From: Micromonospora sp. HK10
GTDB taxonomy: Bacteria > Actinomycetota > Actinomycetes > Mycobacteriales > Micromonosporaceae
NCBI RefSeq assembly: GCF_000982955.1
Contig: NZ_KQ058727.1
Coordinates: forward strand, 1 to 64,000
Length of the DNA: 64,000 nt
Direction of reading: 5' to 3'
Shown here: positions 26,732 through 34,617 of the stretch, piece after piece
Layout of the letters: every line of letters begins with the position of its first letter
Position numbering within the stretch: position 1 is the stretch's first letter
Position numbers and translations under genes: made by a program
Notes under the pieces: generated by a model
What the model saw: only the letters and a program-made list of their open reading frames with translations
Database searches by the model: none
What the model was told of the DNA's origin: nothing

Positions 26732-27436
26732 ATGCAGAAGATCCCCGGCTATGAGGACGACCCCCTGGTCGATGGGGCGTACCTGGTAGCCGAGCCACTG
26801 TTCTGGGCGACCCACCTGTTGCAATGCACCAACGGCGTCGAAGAGCCCCTGTGCGCGGGATTCGGGGTCAGCGCGGCCGACCTGTTGCGGTTCTTCGAAC
26901 GGGTCAGCGACGAGCGCCGGTGGCCGGTGCTGTCAGTCCCGCTCTCGGCAGGCCACCTGCTCCATGTCGTCTACCGCAACCTTCCCGGCGAACACGGGTA
27001 CGACTACCTGCTGCACCATCCCGCATGGACGGCGACGGTTCCCCTGGCAACTGTCGAAGGTTGCTTCAGGGGGCCAGGGTTGTGCTGGCCGGAGTTGCTC
27101 GCCGTCGCGCAGACGGCGGCCGCGGCCGGATCGAGCTTACGGCTTGACCCCCACACCGTTCTGCTGCTGTTGCCGATCATGAGCGACGCGGACCTTCCGC
27201 CGGACGCGGAGGGCGTCCTCGCTGCGATGTTGACCGCCTGCGGGGCCACTGGGGAGACCGGGATGCTGGCCCGCGTACTTCTTGGGAAGCAGGGCTGCTG
27301 GGGCCCGCAGCGCTGGACCCGGACCCCGGGTGGGCGGATCAGCGAGACCAGGTATGCGTTCCGCAAACCCGGGGCCATGTCGCAGGACATGTTGGCTCAG
27401 GTCAGCTCACTGCTCGGAGCCGGTGGCGACGCTTGA
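26732..27436 (+). CDS. hypothetical protein with atypical composition
   Basis: 234 aa, not recognised. Soluble, with scattered cysteines (LLQCTNGVEEPLCAGFG, EGCFRGPGLCWPEL, GKQGCWGPQRW). Its third codon positions are visibly less G/C-rich than neighbours (ACTGTCGAAGGTTGC, TTGACCGCCTGCGGGGCCACT), consistent with a more recent arrival. ATG at 26732; CAAGCT six bases earlier is a possible -10 for a leaderless message. The gene lies on the 3' side of a tRNA-Pro gene, a frequent landing site of integrating elements, but no integrase or second att copy is present in the window. Function unknown. Confidence 0.65.
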   Translation: MQKIPGYEDDPLVDGAYLVAEPLFWATHLLQCTNGVEEPLCAGFGVSAADLLRFFERVSDERRWPVLSVPLSAGHLLHVVYRNLPGEHGYDYLLHHPAWTATVPLATVEGCFRGPGLCWPELLAVAQTAAAAGSSLRLDPHTVLLLLPIMSDADLPPDAEGVLAAMLTACGATGETGMLARVLLGKQGCWGPQRWTRTPGGRISETRYAFRKPGAMSQDMLAQVSSLLGAGGDA

Positions 27437-27514
27437 CGACCGCGCTGGCGCGGCGGAACTCAGCCCCGGACCGCAGACCGGAGAGGCAAGGGTGTTCTAG
27501 AGAAAGCCGAGTTG

Positions 27515-27533
27515 ACGCGCTGCTCCAGCGCGT
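27515..27533 (+). terminator. candidate terminator after the gene at 26732
   Basis: 8-bp stem ACGCGCTG / CAGCGCGT with a 3-base loop, 79 bases after the stop, followed by TGATCGC rather than a T tract. Confidence 0.45.
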
Positions 27534-27595
27534 TGATCGCATCTTCGCGCCGGCTGCTGAGGCACGGTCACTCTGTTGGTCACCCAGGATGCACT

Positions 27596-27628
27596 AGAGG
27601 GCACATCCATCGATCGGATGTGCCCTCT
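27596..27628 (-). terminator. terminator of tRNA-Pro
   Basis: Perfect 13-bp stem AGAGGGCACATCC / GGATGTGCCCTCT with a 7-base loop, 10 bases beyond the 3' end of the minus-strand tRNA gene. Confidence 0.75.
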
Positions 27629-27637
27629 TACCTCTGG

Positions 27638-27711
<74 letters not shown>

Positions 27712-27785
27712 AGGCGTGCCGACAAATAGTAGCCCACCCGCTCCGGTGGTCAAACTCGGTACCCCCCGCCCCGCCGGGCGGCCGG

Positions 27786-28679
27786 TCAGCGTGGGATCAG
27801 GGTGAGCACGCTCGCCTCCGGCGGGCAGGCGAAGCGCACCGGGGCCGTGGGATGGGTGCCCAGGCCGGCGGAGACGTGCAGCCAGGCGTCCGACCCGGGC
27901 CAGCGGTGCAGCCCGCGGGCCATCGAGCGGGGCAGCCCGCAGTTGGTGACCAGGGCGCCGTAGCCGGGCACGCAGACCTGACCGCCGTGGGTGTGGCCGG
28001 CGAGCAGCAGCCCGAAGCCGTCCGCGGCCATCCGGTCCAGCACGGCGGGCTCCGGCGAGTGGGCCAGGCCGACCGCGAGCGCCGGGCCGGAGCTGACCGG
28101 GCCGGCCACCGCGTCGTAGTCGTCCCGCTCGACGTGCGGGTCGTCCACGCCGACCAGCTCGATCTCCCGGCCGCCCGCCTTGACGGTGGTACGGGCGTTG
28201 TTCAGGTCGACCCAACCCGCGCCGACGAAGACGTCGCGCAGTTCCTCGTACGGTAGTGGGGTGCCCTCGGCGTACTCCCGGTCCGGCAGGAAGTAGGTGA
28301 ACGGGTTCTTCCAGACCGGGCCGGTGTAGTCGTTGGAGCCGAAGACGAACGCCCCGGGCAGGTCGAGCAGGGGTTGCAGGGCCCGCAGCACGCCGGGCAC
28401 GGCGTCCGGGTGGGCCATGTTGTCCCCGGTGACCACGACCAGGTCCGGGTCGAGCGCCGCCAGCGAGGCAACCCAGTCCTGCTTGCGCCGCTGGTCGGGC
28501 ATCATGTGCAGGTCCGACAGGTGCAGCACGCGCAGCGGCTCGGCGTCGGTGGGGAGCACCGGTACGTCGTACCGGCGCAGGGTGAACATGTTGCGCTCGA
28601 TGAGCGACGCGTACGCCAGGGTGGCCGCTCCGGCGGCGACGGTTCCGGCGGCGAGCCGGAATAGTGTGCGCTTTCGCAT
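27786..28679 (-). CDS. membrane-anchored calcineurin-like phosphoesterase (YkuE type)
   Basis: 297 aa. A short basic start and one hydrophobic segment (about 8-27) anchor it, probably with the catalytic part outside. Metal-binding blocks: HLSDLHMM (D-x-H), [21 protein letters not shown] (GSND in place of GNHD), and [20 protein letters not shown], the signature of the YkuE branch. The GSND variant is typical of this branch. Candidate substrates are UDP-diacylglucosamine-like or other phosphoesters; not determinable. ATG at 28679 with TACCCT seven bases before it suggests a leaderless message sharing a bidirectional promoter with the next gene. Confidence 0.87.
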   Translation of the reverse strand: MRKRTLFRLAAGTVAAGAATLAYASLIERNMFTLRRYDVPVLPTDAEPLRVLHLSDLHMMPDQRRKQDWVASLAALDPDLVVVTGDNMAHPDAVPGVLRALQPLLDLPGAFVFGSNDYTGPVWKNPFTYFLPDREYAEGTPLPYEELRDVFVGAGWVDLNNARTTVKAGGREIELVGVDDPHVERDDYDAVAGPVSSGPALAVGLAHSPEPAVLDRMAADGFGLLLAGHTHGGQVCVPGYGALVTNCGLPRSMARGLHRWPGSDAWLHVSAGLGTHPTAPVRFACPPEASVLTLIPR

Positions 28680-28686
28680 GGCGTTC

Positions 28687-28696
28687 AGGGTAGTTT
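28687..28696. promoter_or_regulatory. overlapping bidirectional -10 elements
   Basis: AGGGTAGTTT reads TAGTTT on the plus strand (8 bases before the yqeY ATG) and TACCCT on the minus strand (7 bases before the phosphoesterase ATG). The two -10 boxes share the central TA. Both genes would be leaderless and in competition for polymerase. Confidence 0.55.
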
Positions 28697-28704
28697 GACC
28701 GTCC

Positions 28705-29160
28705 ATGAGCACGCTGAAGGACCGTCTCACCACCGACATGCGCGCCGCGCTGAAGGCGCGCGACGAGCTGACCACGTCCACGCTGCGGATGGCCCTCGCG
28801 GCCGTCGGCAACGCCGAGGTGGCCGGCAAGGAAAAGCGCGAGCTCAGCGATGACGAGGTGCTCGCGGTGCTGACCAAGGAGGCGAAGAAGCGGCGTGAGG
28901 CGGCGGCCGCCTTCGCCGACGCGGGTCGCCGCGAGCAGGCCGGCAAGGAGACCGCCGAGGGCGAGGTGCTGGAGCGTTACCTGCCGAAGCAGCTCTCCGA
29001 GGCGGAGCTGACCGAGCTGGTCGCCGGGGCGCTCGCCGCGGGCGGTTTCACCGGCAAGGCGCAGCTGGGCCCGGCCATGAAGGCGGCCCAGGCCGCGGTG
29101 GCCGGCCGGGCGGAGGGCGGCCGGGTCGCCGCCGAGGTACGCCGGCAGCTCGACCTCTGA
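28705..29160 (+). CDS. GatB/YqeY domain protein
   Basis: 151 aa, a stand-alone YqeY domain: N-terminal LKDRLTTDMRAALKARDELT, helical LRMALAAVGNAEV, and the C-terminal tRNA-binding-like tail EVLERYLPKQLSEAELTELV ... GRVAAEVRRQL. The domain occurs fused in the GatB subunit of tRNA amidotransferase, where it contacts tRNA; the free protein's role is not established. ATG at 28705, no ribosome site, TAGTTT 8 bases upstream: probably leaderless. A 17-bp terminator follows, so it is monocistronic. Confidence 0.92.
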   Translation: MSTLKDRLTTDMRAALKARDELTTSTLRMALAAVGNAEVAGKEKRELSDDEVLAVLTKEAKKRREAAAAFADAGRREQAGKETAEGEVLERYLPKQLSEAELTELVAGALAAGGFTGKAQLGPAMKAAQAAVAGRAEGGRVAAEVRRQLDL

Positions 29161-29175
29161 CCGGGCCGGAACGAC

Positions 29176-29214
29176 GAAGCGGGCGGGCACCCGGATCGGG
29201 TGCCCGCCCGCTTC
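29176..29214. terminator. strong terminator between yqeY and PBP gene
   Basis: Perfect 17-bp stem GAAGCGGGCGGGCACCC / GGGTGCCCGCCCGCTTC with a 5-base loop at a convergent junction; works for both strands. Confidence 0.85.
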
Positions 29215-29224
29215 ACGTTCTCGG

Positions 29225-31666
29225 TCAGCGGCGCGGCGGTCGGCCGGGGCCGTTGGGTGGCGGTGGCGCTCCCGGTCCGGTCGTGTTGCCACCGTCGGGC
29301 TTGCCACCGCCGCCGGCGCTGACCTCGATGGTCACCACGCCGCCCTTGATGGTGCGCCCGTCCGGGCTGGTGCCGGCCGCGGTGCCCGCCGGGCACTCGG
29401 ACGGCGTCTTGCTGTTGGAGACCACCGGCTCGAAGCCGGCGCCGCGCAGCCGGGACTTGGCGGTCTCGATCGACTCGCACTTCACCCCGGGGATCGAACG
29501 TTGGTCACCCTGAATGATCTTGCCGCTGGGCGGGGTGAACTGGATCCGCTCCTTGCCCTTCATGGCGTCGCGGAGCGTCTCGTACACCGCCGGGTTGATG
29601 CCCCAGGGCACCTCGTTGTGCTTCATCCGCTGGTTGGTCTGCGGCCAGTCCGGGTCGGCCTCGATGCCGGCCACCGCGTACTGCTTGGTCATGGCGACCA
29701 GCGCCGAGGTCTTGTCCCCGTCGGTGGTGCCGGACTTGCCGGCCACCGGCGCGTCGACGATCCCGCGCACGTTGCCCGCCGTGCGGGACTTGCACTTGCT
29801 GGTCGAGGAGTTGTCACCCACCGGGCAGCGGGCCGCGTCCACGGCCGCCCGGGCCACCTCGGTGCTGATCCGCTTCTCGCAGTGCGGGTTGGCGATGTCC
29901 AGCTTCTCGCCGTCCGGCCCGCGGATCTCCTGGACCGGGATGGGCTCGCAGTACGTGCCGTCCGCCGCCAGCGTGGCGTACGCGTTGGCGAGTTCCAGCG
30001 GGGTGGTCTGCGAGACGCCGAGGGTGAACGCGCCCCACTGGTGCGCGGCGTCCTTGTTCGCGGCGAACTTGGCGTCGTTGGGCGCCCGGAAGGTGATGCC
30101 CAGCTTCTGGGCCGCCTTCACCACGTTCTCGGCGCCCACCCGCTGCTGGAGGGCCACGAAGTAGGTGTTGACCGAGAAGCCGAACGCGCTCCACATGTTG
30201 TGCACGCCGGCCATCGCCGGGTTGGCGTTCTCCGGGCAGTAGAAGTGCGTCCCCTTGCAGGCGGCCGGGTTCCCGGAGTCGATGATGTACTCGGACTTGA
30301 ACTGCGGCTGCGCGTTGATGGTGTAGCTGAGCGGGTAGCCCTTCTCCAGCGCCGCCACCAGCGTGAAGATCTTGAAGGTCGAGCCGGCCTGGTAGCCGGT
30401 GATGCCACCGCCGCCGGAGATCAGCGGGTTCACCGTGTTGGGCCGGCTGCCGCGGATGCCCTTCTTGGCCTTCTTCGGATCGCTGGAGAGCTTGTTCTGC
30501 GGGTTGTCCGGGTTGTCGAGCTTGAAGTTGCGGTTCACCGCCAGGGCCCGGACCCGGCCGCTGCCCGGCTCGACCACCGCGACCATCCGGGCCGCGGTGG
30601 CGTTGACGCTCAGGTGGTCGCGGACGGCCCGGTCGGCGGCCCGCTGCGCCTGGACGTCCAGGGTGGTGGTGATGGTGTAGCCGCCGCTCTTGAGCCGCCG
30701 CTCGCGGTCGTACGAGGTCGAGCCGAACGTCTCCTGCTGCTTCCACCAGCGGTAGAAGTAGTCGCAGAAGAAGCCCCAGCTCTGCGTGTTGGTGGCGACG
30801 CAGCCGTTCGGGGTGCGCTTCTTGGCGACCTTCAGCTTGATCTGCTTGGCCTGGTCGGCCTGTTCCTGGGTGATCGCGCCGATCTGCACCATGTTCTGGA
30901 TGACGTAGTCGCGTCGGCCCACCGCGTCCGGGTAACCGGCCGGGGTGGTGGGGTCGAACGAGGTGGGTGCCTTCACCAGGCCGGCGAGCATCGCCGACTC
31001 CTGGATGTCGAGCTTGCTCGGCGGCTTGTTGAAGTAGACCTGGCTGGCGGCGTAGATGCCGTACGCGCCGTTGCCGAAGGCGGCGATGTTCAGGTAGCGC
31101 TCCAGGATCTCGTCCTTGGAGAGCTCCTTGTCGATCTGGAGCGCGTAGCGCATCTCGCGCAGCTTGCGGGCGCTGGTGTCCTCGGTCGCGGCCACCACGT
31201 CGGCCGGGTGGGTGGCCGAGTAGGAGATGGCGAGCCGGACGTACTGCATGGTGAGCGTCGAGGCGCCCTGCCGCGAGTTGGTCCCGGACTGGTTGTTGAC
31301 GAACGCCCGGGCGACGCCGTTGAGGTCCACGCCGTTGTGCTTGTAGAAGTCGTGGTCCTCGGCCGCGATGATGGCCTTCTGCATGATCGGCGCGATGTCC
31401 TTGAGCTTCACGTCGCGCCGGTTCTCGTCGTACATGGTGGCGAGCGGGGTCTTGCGGTCGGCGGCCAGCAGGTAGCTGATCTGCGGGGCGCGGGCCACCG
31501 TCAGCTCCTTGGGTAGCGCGCCGAAGGTCTCCGCGCCGGCCTTGGCGGCCAGTCCGGACATCGCCACCGCGGGGAAGGCCGCCGCCGCGACCACCACGCC
31601 GGCCAACAGGCCACAGATGAGTAGCGATGCGGCGTTGGTCAGTACGTTGTGGTCACGTTTCCGCAT
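29225..31666 (-). CDS. class A penicillin-binding protein with PASTA domain (PonA2-like)
   Basis: 813 aa bifunctional peptidoglycan synthase. One membrane anchor (about 8-35), then a GT51 glycosyltransferase domain (AAEDHDFYKHNGVD, QGASTLTMQYVR, KDEILERYLNIAAFGNGAYG) and a transpeptidase domain with nucleophile Ser429 in AGSTFK, SVN in FSVNTYF and the KSG triad at Lys644 (AGKSGTTDG). A single PASTA-like domain (about 720-780: IPGVKCESIETAKSRLRGAG) and a Gly/Pro tail end the protein. ATG at 31666 with GAGGTGA. Divergent from wblA: this equals the M. tuberculosis ponA2-whiB4 pair. Confidence 0.95.
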   Translation of the reverse strand: MRKRDHNVLTNAASLLICGLLAGVVVAAAAFPAVAMSGLAAKAGAETFGALPKELTVARAPQISYLLAADRKTPLATMYDENRRDVKLKDIAPIMQKAIIAAEDHDFYKHNGVDLNGVARAFVNNQSGTNSRQGASTLTMQYVRLAISYSATHPADVVAATEDTSARKLREMRYALQIDKELSKDEILERYLNIAAFGNGAYGIYAASQVYFNKPPSKLDIQESAMLAGLVKAPTSFDPTTPAGYPDAVGRRDYVIQNMVQIGAITQEQADQAKQIKLKVAKKRTPNGCVATNTQSWGFFCDYFYRWWKQQETFGSTSYDRERRLKSGGYTITTTLDVQAQRAADRAVRDHLSVNATAARMVAVVEPGSGRVRALAVNRNFKLDNPDNPQNKLSSDPKKAKKGIRGSRPNTVNPLISGGGGITGYQAGSTFKIFTLVAALEKGYPLSYTINAQPQFKSEYIIDSGNPAACKGTHFYCPENANPAMAGVHNMWSAFGFSVNTYFVALQQRVGAENVVKAAQKLGITFRAPNDAKFAANKDAAHQWGAFTLGVSQTTPLELANAYATLAADGTYCEPIPVQEIRGPDGEKLDIANPHCEKRISTEVARAAVDAARCPVGDNSSTSKCKSRTAGNVRGIVDAPVAGKSGTTDGDKTSALVAMTKQYAVAGIEADPDWPQTNQRMKHNEVPWGINPAVYETLRDAMKGKERIQFTPPSGKIIQGDQRSIPGVKCESIETAKSRLRGAGFEPVVSNSKTPSECPAGTAAGTSPDGRTIKGGVVTIEVSAGGGGKPDGGNTTGPGAPPPPNGPGRPPRR

Positions 31667-32067
31667 CCAGGTCACCTCGACAGGGTACGCGAGCAGGGAA
31701 CGAGGGGCGCGGGGGGAACTTTCCCCATTTCCTGCGTGCGCCGGCCTCGTTGTGCTAAACGCACGAACCCTGGTGCGAGGTTGCGTGAACCCGCGAGAAG
31801 TCTCCTCCGAACGGAGGAGCAGCGCAGCGTTTTCACGAACACGAGCCGGGTAGACGGCGGGCGAAAGCCCGGGAAGCCGGGAGTGTCCGTAATGATGGAT
31901 TTCGCCGACAACGTTGCGTAATCGGGCGACTACACAGCATGATGGTGGCGGCGACGGAGCCACATGTCGTCCGTGCCGTCCTGGGGAGGTCGGCCGGACG
32001 ACCGGGGGGTTGATTCGACGGCTGGTCGCGCGGAGTCGGTAGGTAATGCAAGGGGGGACGTGTACAG
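31667..32067. other. 401-base divergent promoter/leader region of PBP and wblA
   Basis: No gene seen. Less GC-rich than its surroundings. Contains a hairpin CTCCTCCG-AA-CGGAGGAG (31802-31819) and a GNRA-capped hairpin CGGGC-GAAA-GCCCG (31858-31871) followed by GGGAAGCCGGGAG. The wblA leader is therefore likely long and structured. Neither matches a riboswitch I can name; promoter boxes could not be assigned with confidence. Confidence 0.45.
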
Positions 32068-32388
32068 ATGGGCATGATCACTGACTGGCCGTCACTGGCG
32101 GCATGTCAGAACGGGGACCCGGACGCGTTGTTCGTACAGGGTGCCGAACAGAACGTGGCGAAGCGGATCTGCCGAAGCTGCCCAGTTCGATACGAGTGCC
32201 TGGCCGACGCGCTCGACAACCGGATCGAGTTCGGTGTGTGGGGTGGCATGACCGAACGCGAGCGCCGGGCGTTGCTGCGCCGGCACCCACAGGTGACCAG
32301 CTGGCGGAAGATGTTCGAGGCCGCCATGAAGAAGAACGCCAAGGAGAAGGCCGGCAAGGACAAGGTCCTGGTGACCACCGCCAACTGA
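32068..32388 (+). CDS. wblA: WhiB-family iron-sulfur regulator, WblA/WhiB4 orthologue
   Basis: 106 aa transcription factor binding a [4Fe-4S] cluster through Cys13, Cys35, Cys38 and Cys44 (C-x(21)-C-x2-C-x5-C). The turn FGVWGGMTERERRALLRR and the basic C-terminal tail (KMFEAAMKKNAKEKAGKDK) for DNA contact are present. Sequence (LADALDNRIEFGVWGGMTE) and context (between PonA2-like PBP and ArsA-like ATPases) match WblA of Streptomyces and WhiB4 of mycobacteria, regulators of differentiation, antibiotic production and oxidative response. ATG at 32068 with AAGGGGGGA. Convergent with the ArsA-like gene 22 bases away. Confidence 0.95.
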   Translation: MGMITDWPSLAACQNGDPDALFVQGAEQNVAKRICRSCPVRYECLADALDNRIEFGVWGGMTERERRALLRRHPQVTSWRKMFEAAMKKNAKEKAGKDKVLVTTAN

Positions 32389-32410
32389 CCGACGCCCCGG
32401 TCGGCGCGCG

Positions 32411-33559
32411 TCAGCGCCCGCCGATCGCCGCGCCGATCGTCCGCAGCCCGTCGACGTCGTGCACGTCGGCGGGCTGCGCCGTCACCGACACCGCCGGCAC
32501 CGTCGGGAACGCCTCGGTGAACCGGGCCGCGACCCCCTGCTCGCGTACCGCCTGCTGGGCCAGCGCCGCGTGCGCGCGCAACACCTCGACGGTGCCCTCG
32601 TGCCCACCCACCTGGGCCAGCCGCTCGGCGGCGGCCAGGCTGTCGGCGCCGCTCAGCCCCGGCACCGCCGGCCGGTGCACCCGGTTGAGCACCAGGCCGG
32701 CCAGCGGCATCCGCTCCTCGCGCAGCCGCCCGGCGAAGTACGCGGCCTCCCGGACCGCGTCCGGCTCCGGCGCCGCGACCAGCAGGAACGCCGTCTCCCG
32801 GGCCTGCAGGATCCGGTACGTCTGCTCGGCCCGCTGTCGGAAGCCGCCGAACATCGAGTCCAGCGCGGCGACGAAGCCGGACAGGTCGGTGAGCAGCTGC
32901 GCGCCGATCACCTTCTGCACGACCTTGGAGAACATCCCGAAACCGGCGGTCACGAAGCTGAACATGCTCCGCCCGCCGGTGCGGGCCGGGGCGAGCAGCA
33001 GGCGCAGCATCCGGCCGTCGAGGAAGCGGGAGAGCCGGGCCGGCGCGTCGAGGAAGTCCAGCGCGGAACGGGACGGCGGGGTGTCCACCACGATCAGGTC
33101 CCACTCGCCGCGGGCGTGCAGCTGGCCCAGCTTCTCCATCGCCATGTACTCCTGGGTGCCGGCGAAGGTCGAGCTCATGGCCTGGTAGAAGGGGTTGGCG
33201 AAGATCTCCGCCGCCTTCGCCGGGTCGGTGTGCTGCAGCACCACGTCGTCGAAGGTGCGCTTCATGTCGAGCATCATGGCGTGCAACTCGCCGCCGCTGG
33301 CCTCCACGTCGATGCCCTTGACCTGACGGGGCGTGTTGTCCAGCTCGGTCAGGCCCAGCGACTGCGCCAGCCGGCGGGCCGGGTCGATGGTGAGCACCAC
33401 GGTGCGCCGGCCGTGCCGTTCGGCCGCCCGGAGCGCCAGCGCGGCCGCCGTGGTCGTCTTGCCCACACCGCCGGCTCCGCAGCAGACCACGATCCGCACG
33501 CCGGGGTCGGCGAGGATCTGGTCGACGTCCAGCGTTGGCGCCGCGTCTTCGGAAGGCAC
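32411..33559 (-). CDS. ArsA/Get3-family ATPase (Rv3680-like)
   Basis: 382 aa soluble ATPase of the anion-transporter ArsA/Get3 group. Deviant Walker A GAGGVGKTTTAAALAL near residue 29, switch I region IDPARRLAQSLG, and WDLIVVDTPPSRSALDFLDA (Walker B/switch II). It pairs with the next upstream gene, as Rv3680 does with Rv3679, where the proteins act together in an ATPase complex linked to envelope export. GTG at 33559 is preferred over TTG at 33562: TACGCT lies six bases before it, giving a leaderless message. No arsenic genes are nearby, so arsenite export is unlikely. Confidence 0.9.
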   Translation of the reverse strand: MPSEDAAPTLDVDQILADPGVRIVVCCGAGGVGKTTTAAALALRAAERHGRRTVVLTIDPARRLAQSLGLTELDNTPRQVKGIDVEASGGELHAMMLDMKRTFDDVVLQHTDPAKAAEIFANPFYQAMSSTFAGTQEYMAMEKLGQLHARGEWDLIVVDTPPSRSALDFLDAPARLSRFLDGRMLRLLLAPARTGGRSMFSFVTAGFGMFSKVVQKVIGAQLLTDLSGFVAALDSMFGGFRQRAEQTYRILQARETAFLLVAAPEPDAVREAAYFAGRLREERMPLAGLVLNRVHRPAVPGLSGADSLAAAERLAQVGGHEGTVEVLRAHAALAQQAVREQGVAARFTEAFPTVPAVSVTAQPADVHDVDGLRTIGAAIGGR

Positions 33560-33565
33560 CAATCG

Positions 33566-33571
33566 AGCGTA
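33566..33571 (-). promoter_or_regulatory. -10 box TACGCT, leaderless start of second ArsA-like gene
   Basis: TACGCT on the minus strand, 6 bases before the GTG at 33559. The block GATACGCTCGATTGGTG closely matches GATAGGCTCGACGGGTG before the partner gene, suggesting matched promoters. Confidence 0.5.
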
Positions 33572-33616
33572 TCGGTCCTGAGGGGGTCTCTGCGCCGTGC
33601 CGGCCGCAGGTGTGAG

Positions 33617-34591
33617 TCAATCCGCCCGGACGAGCGCCGCGGCCAGCGTCTCCAGCCCGGCCCGGTCCACCCCGCCGGGCAGCAGCGGCAGCTCGACGAG
33701 GGGCCGCCCCAGCTCCGCCAGCTCGGCCCGGAGCGAGTCCTCCAGCTCCCGACGAACCTGCTGGTCACGGGCCTCCCGGGTGAGGCCGGTGACGGTCCGG
33801 CCGTCGGTCGGCAGCCCGGCCGCGGCCAGCCCCCGCTTCAGCTCCGCGGCGGTCACCTCGCGGCCCGCCGGCACCGGCGGGCGGGCCCCGTTGACGATCA
33901 CCCGGCCGACCGGGAAACCCAACTGGGTCAGCTCCGCGATCGCGTCGACGGTCTCCTGGACCGGCATCTCCTCCAGCAGCGTCACCACGTGCACCGCGGT
34001 CATCGGCGAGCGGAGCAGCGCGGAGACGCCCTCGCTCTGGTTCTTGATCGGGCCCACCTTGGCCAGCCGGGCGGTCTCGGCGGTGACGTTGAGGAAGCGG
34101 CCGATCCGCCCGGTCGGCGGAGCGTCGAGCACCACCGCGTCGTACGTCCGGCGCTGGCCGTTGCTGCGGGTGGTGGCCTCCTTGACCTTGCCGGTGAGCA
34201 GCACGTCCCGCAGCCCGGGGGCGATCGTGGTGGCGAAGTCGATGGCGCCGAACTTGCGCAGCGCCCGGCCGGCCGCGCCGAGCTTGTAGAACATGTCCAG
34301 GTATTCGAGCAGCGCCTCCTCGGCGTCCACCGCGAGCGCCCGCACCTCGCCGCCCCCCGGGGCGGCGGTGAGGTGCCGTTCCTCGTACGGCAGCGGGTCG
34401 GTGCCGAAGAGCTGGGCGATGCCCTGCCGCCCCTCCACCTCGACCAGCAGGGTGCGCCGGCCGCCGGCGGCCAGCCCGAGGGCCAGTGCCGCGGCCACGC
34501 TGGTCTTGCCCGTGCCGCCCTTGCCCGTCACCACGTGCAGGCGGGCCGGCCAGGTGCCGGCCGGTTCGGCCGGCTGCTCAGTCGCTGCCAC
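33617..34591 (-). CDS. ArsA/Get3-family ATPase (Rv3679-like)
   Basis: 324 aa, partner of the ATPase at 32411. Walker A variant VTGKGGTGKTSVAAALALGL (about 21-40), LLVEVEGRQGIAQLFG (switch I area), and YDAVVLDAPPTGRIGRFL (switch II). Shorter and more Ala/Gly-rich than its partner and with a conserved VIVNGARPP loop. GTG at 34591, six bases after TAGGCT: leaderless. 57 bases separate it from the second ATPase gene, which has its own promoter. In M. tuberculosis the homologous pair sits beside whiB4 in the same relative order. Confidence 0.9.
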   Translation of the reverse strand: MAATEQPAEPAGTWPARLHVVTGKGGTGKTSVAAALALGLAAGGRRTLLVEVEGRQGIAQLFGTDPLPYEERHLTAAPGGGEVRALAVDAEEALLEYLDMFYKLGAAGRALRKFGAIDFATTIAPGLRDVLLTGKVKEATTRSNGQRRTYDAVVLDAPPTGRIGRFLNVTAETARLAKVGPIKNQSEGVSALLRSPMTAVHVVTLLEEMPVQETVDAIAELTQLGFPVGRVIVNGARPPVPAGREVTAAELKRGLAAAGLPTDGRTVTGLTREARDQQVRRELEDSLRAELAELGRPLVELPLLPGGVDRAGLETLAAALVRAD

Positions 34592-34597
34592 CCGTCG

Positions 34598-34603
34598 AGC
34601 CTA
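34598..34603 (-). promoter_or_regulatory. -10 box TAGGCT, leaderless start of first ArsA-like gene
   Basis: TAGGCT on the minus strand, 6 bases before the GTG at 34591; no ribosome site between. Confidence 0.5.
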
Positions 34604-34617
34604 TCCAGCCGCCGGGC

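Noticed and set aside
27437-27637. attachment site or integrase remnant downstream of tRNA-Pro
   Set aside because: No duplicate of the tRNA 3' end and no recombinase gene found in the window; kept only as a weak hypothesis.
31780-31900. c-di-GMP (GEMM) riboswitch because of the GCGAAAGC tetraloop
   Set aside because: The flanking conserved GACGCAAAGCC-type core and second helix are absent.
32411-34591. arsenic resistance operon from the two ArsA-like ATPases
   Set aside because: No ArsB, ArsC or ArsR partner, and gene order matches the conserved whiB4-Rv3680-Rv3679 block instead.
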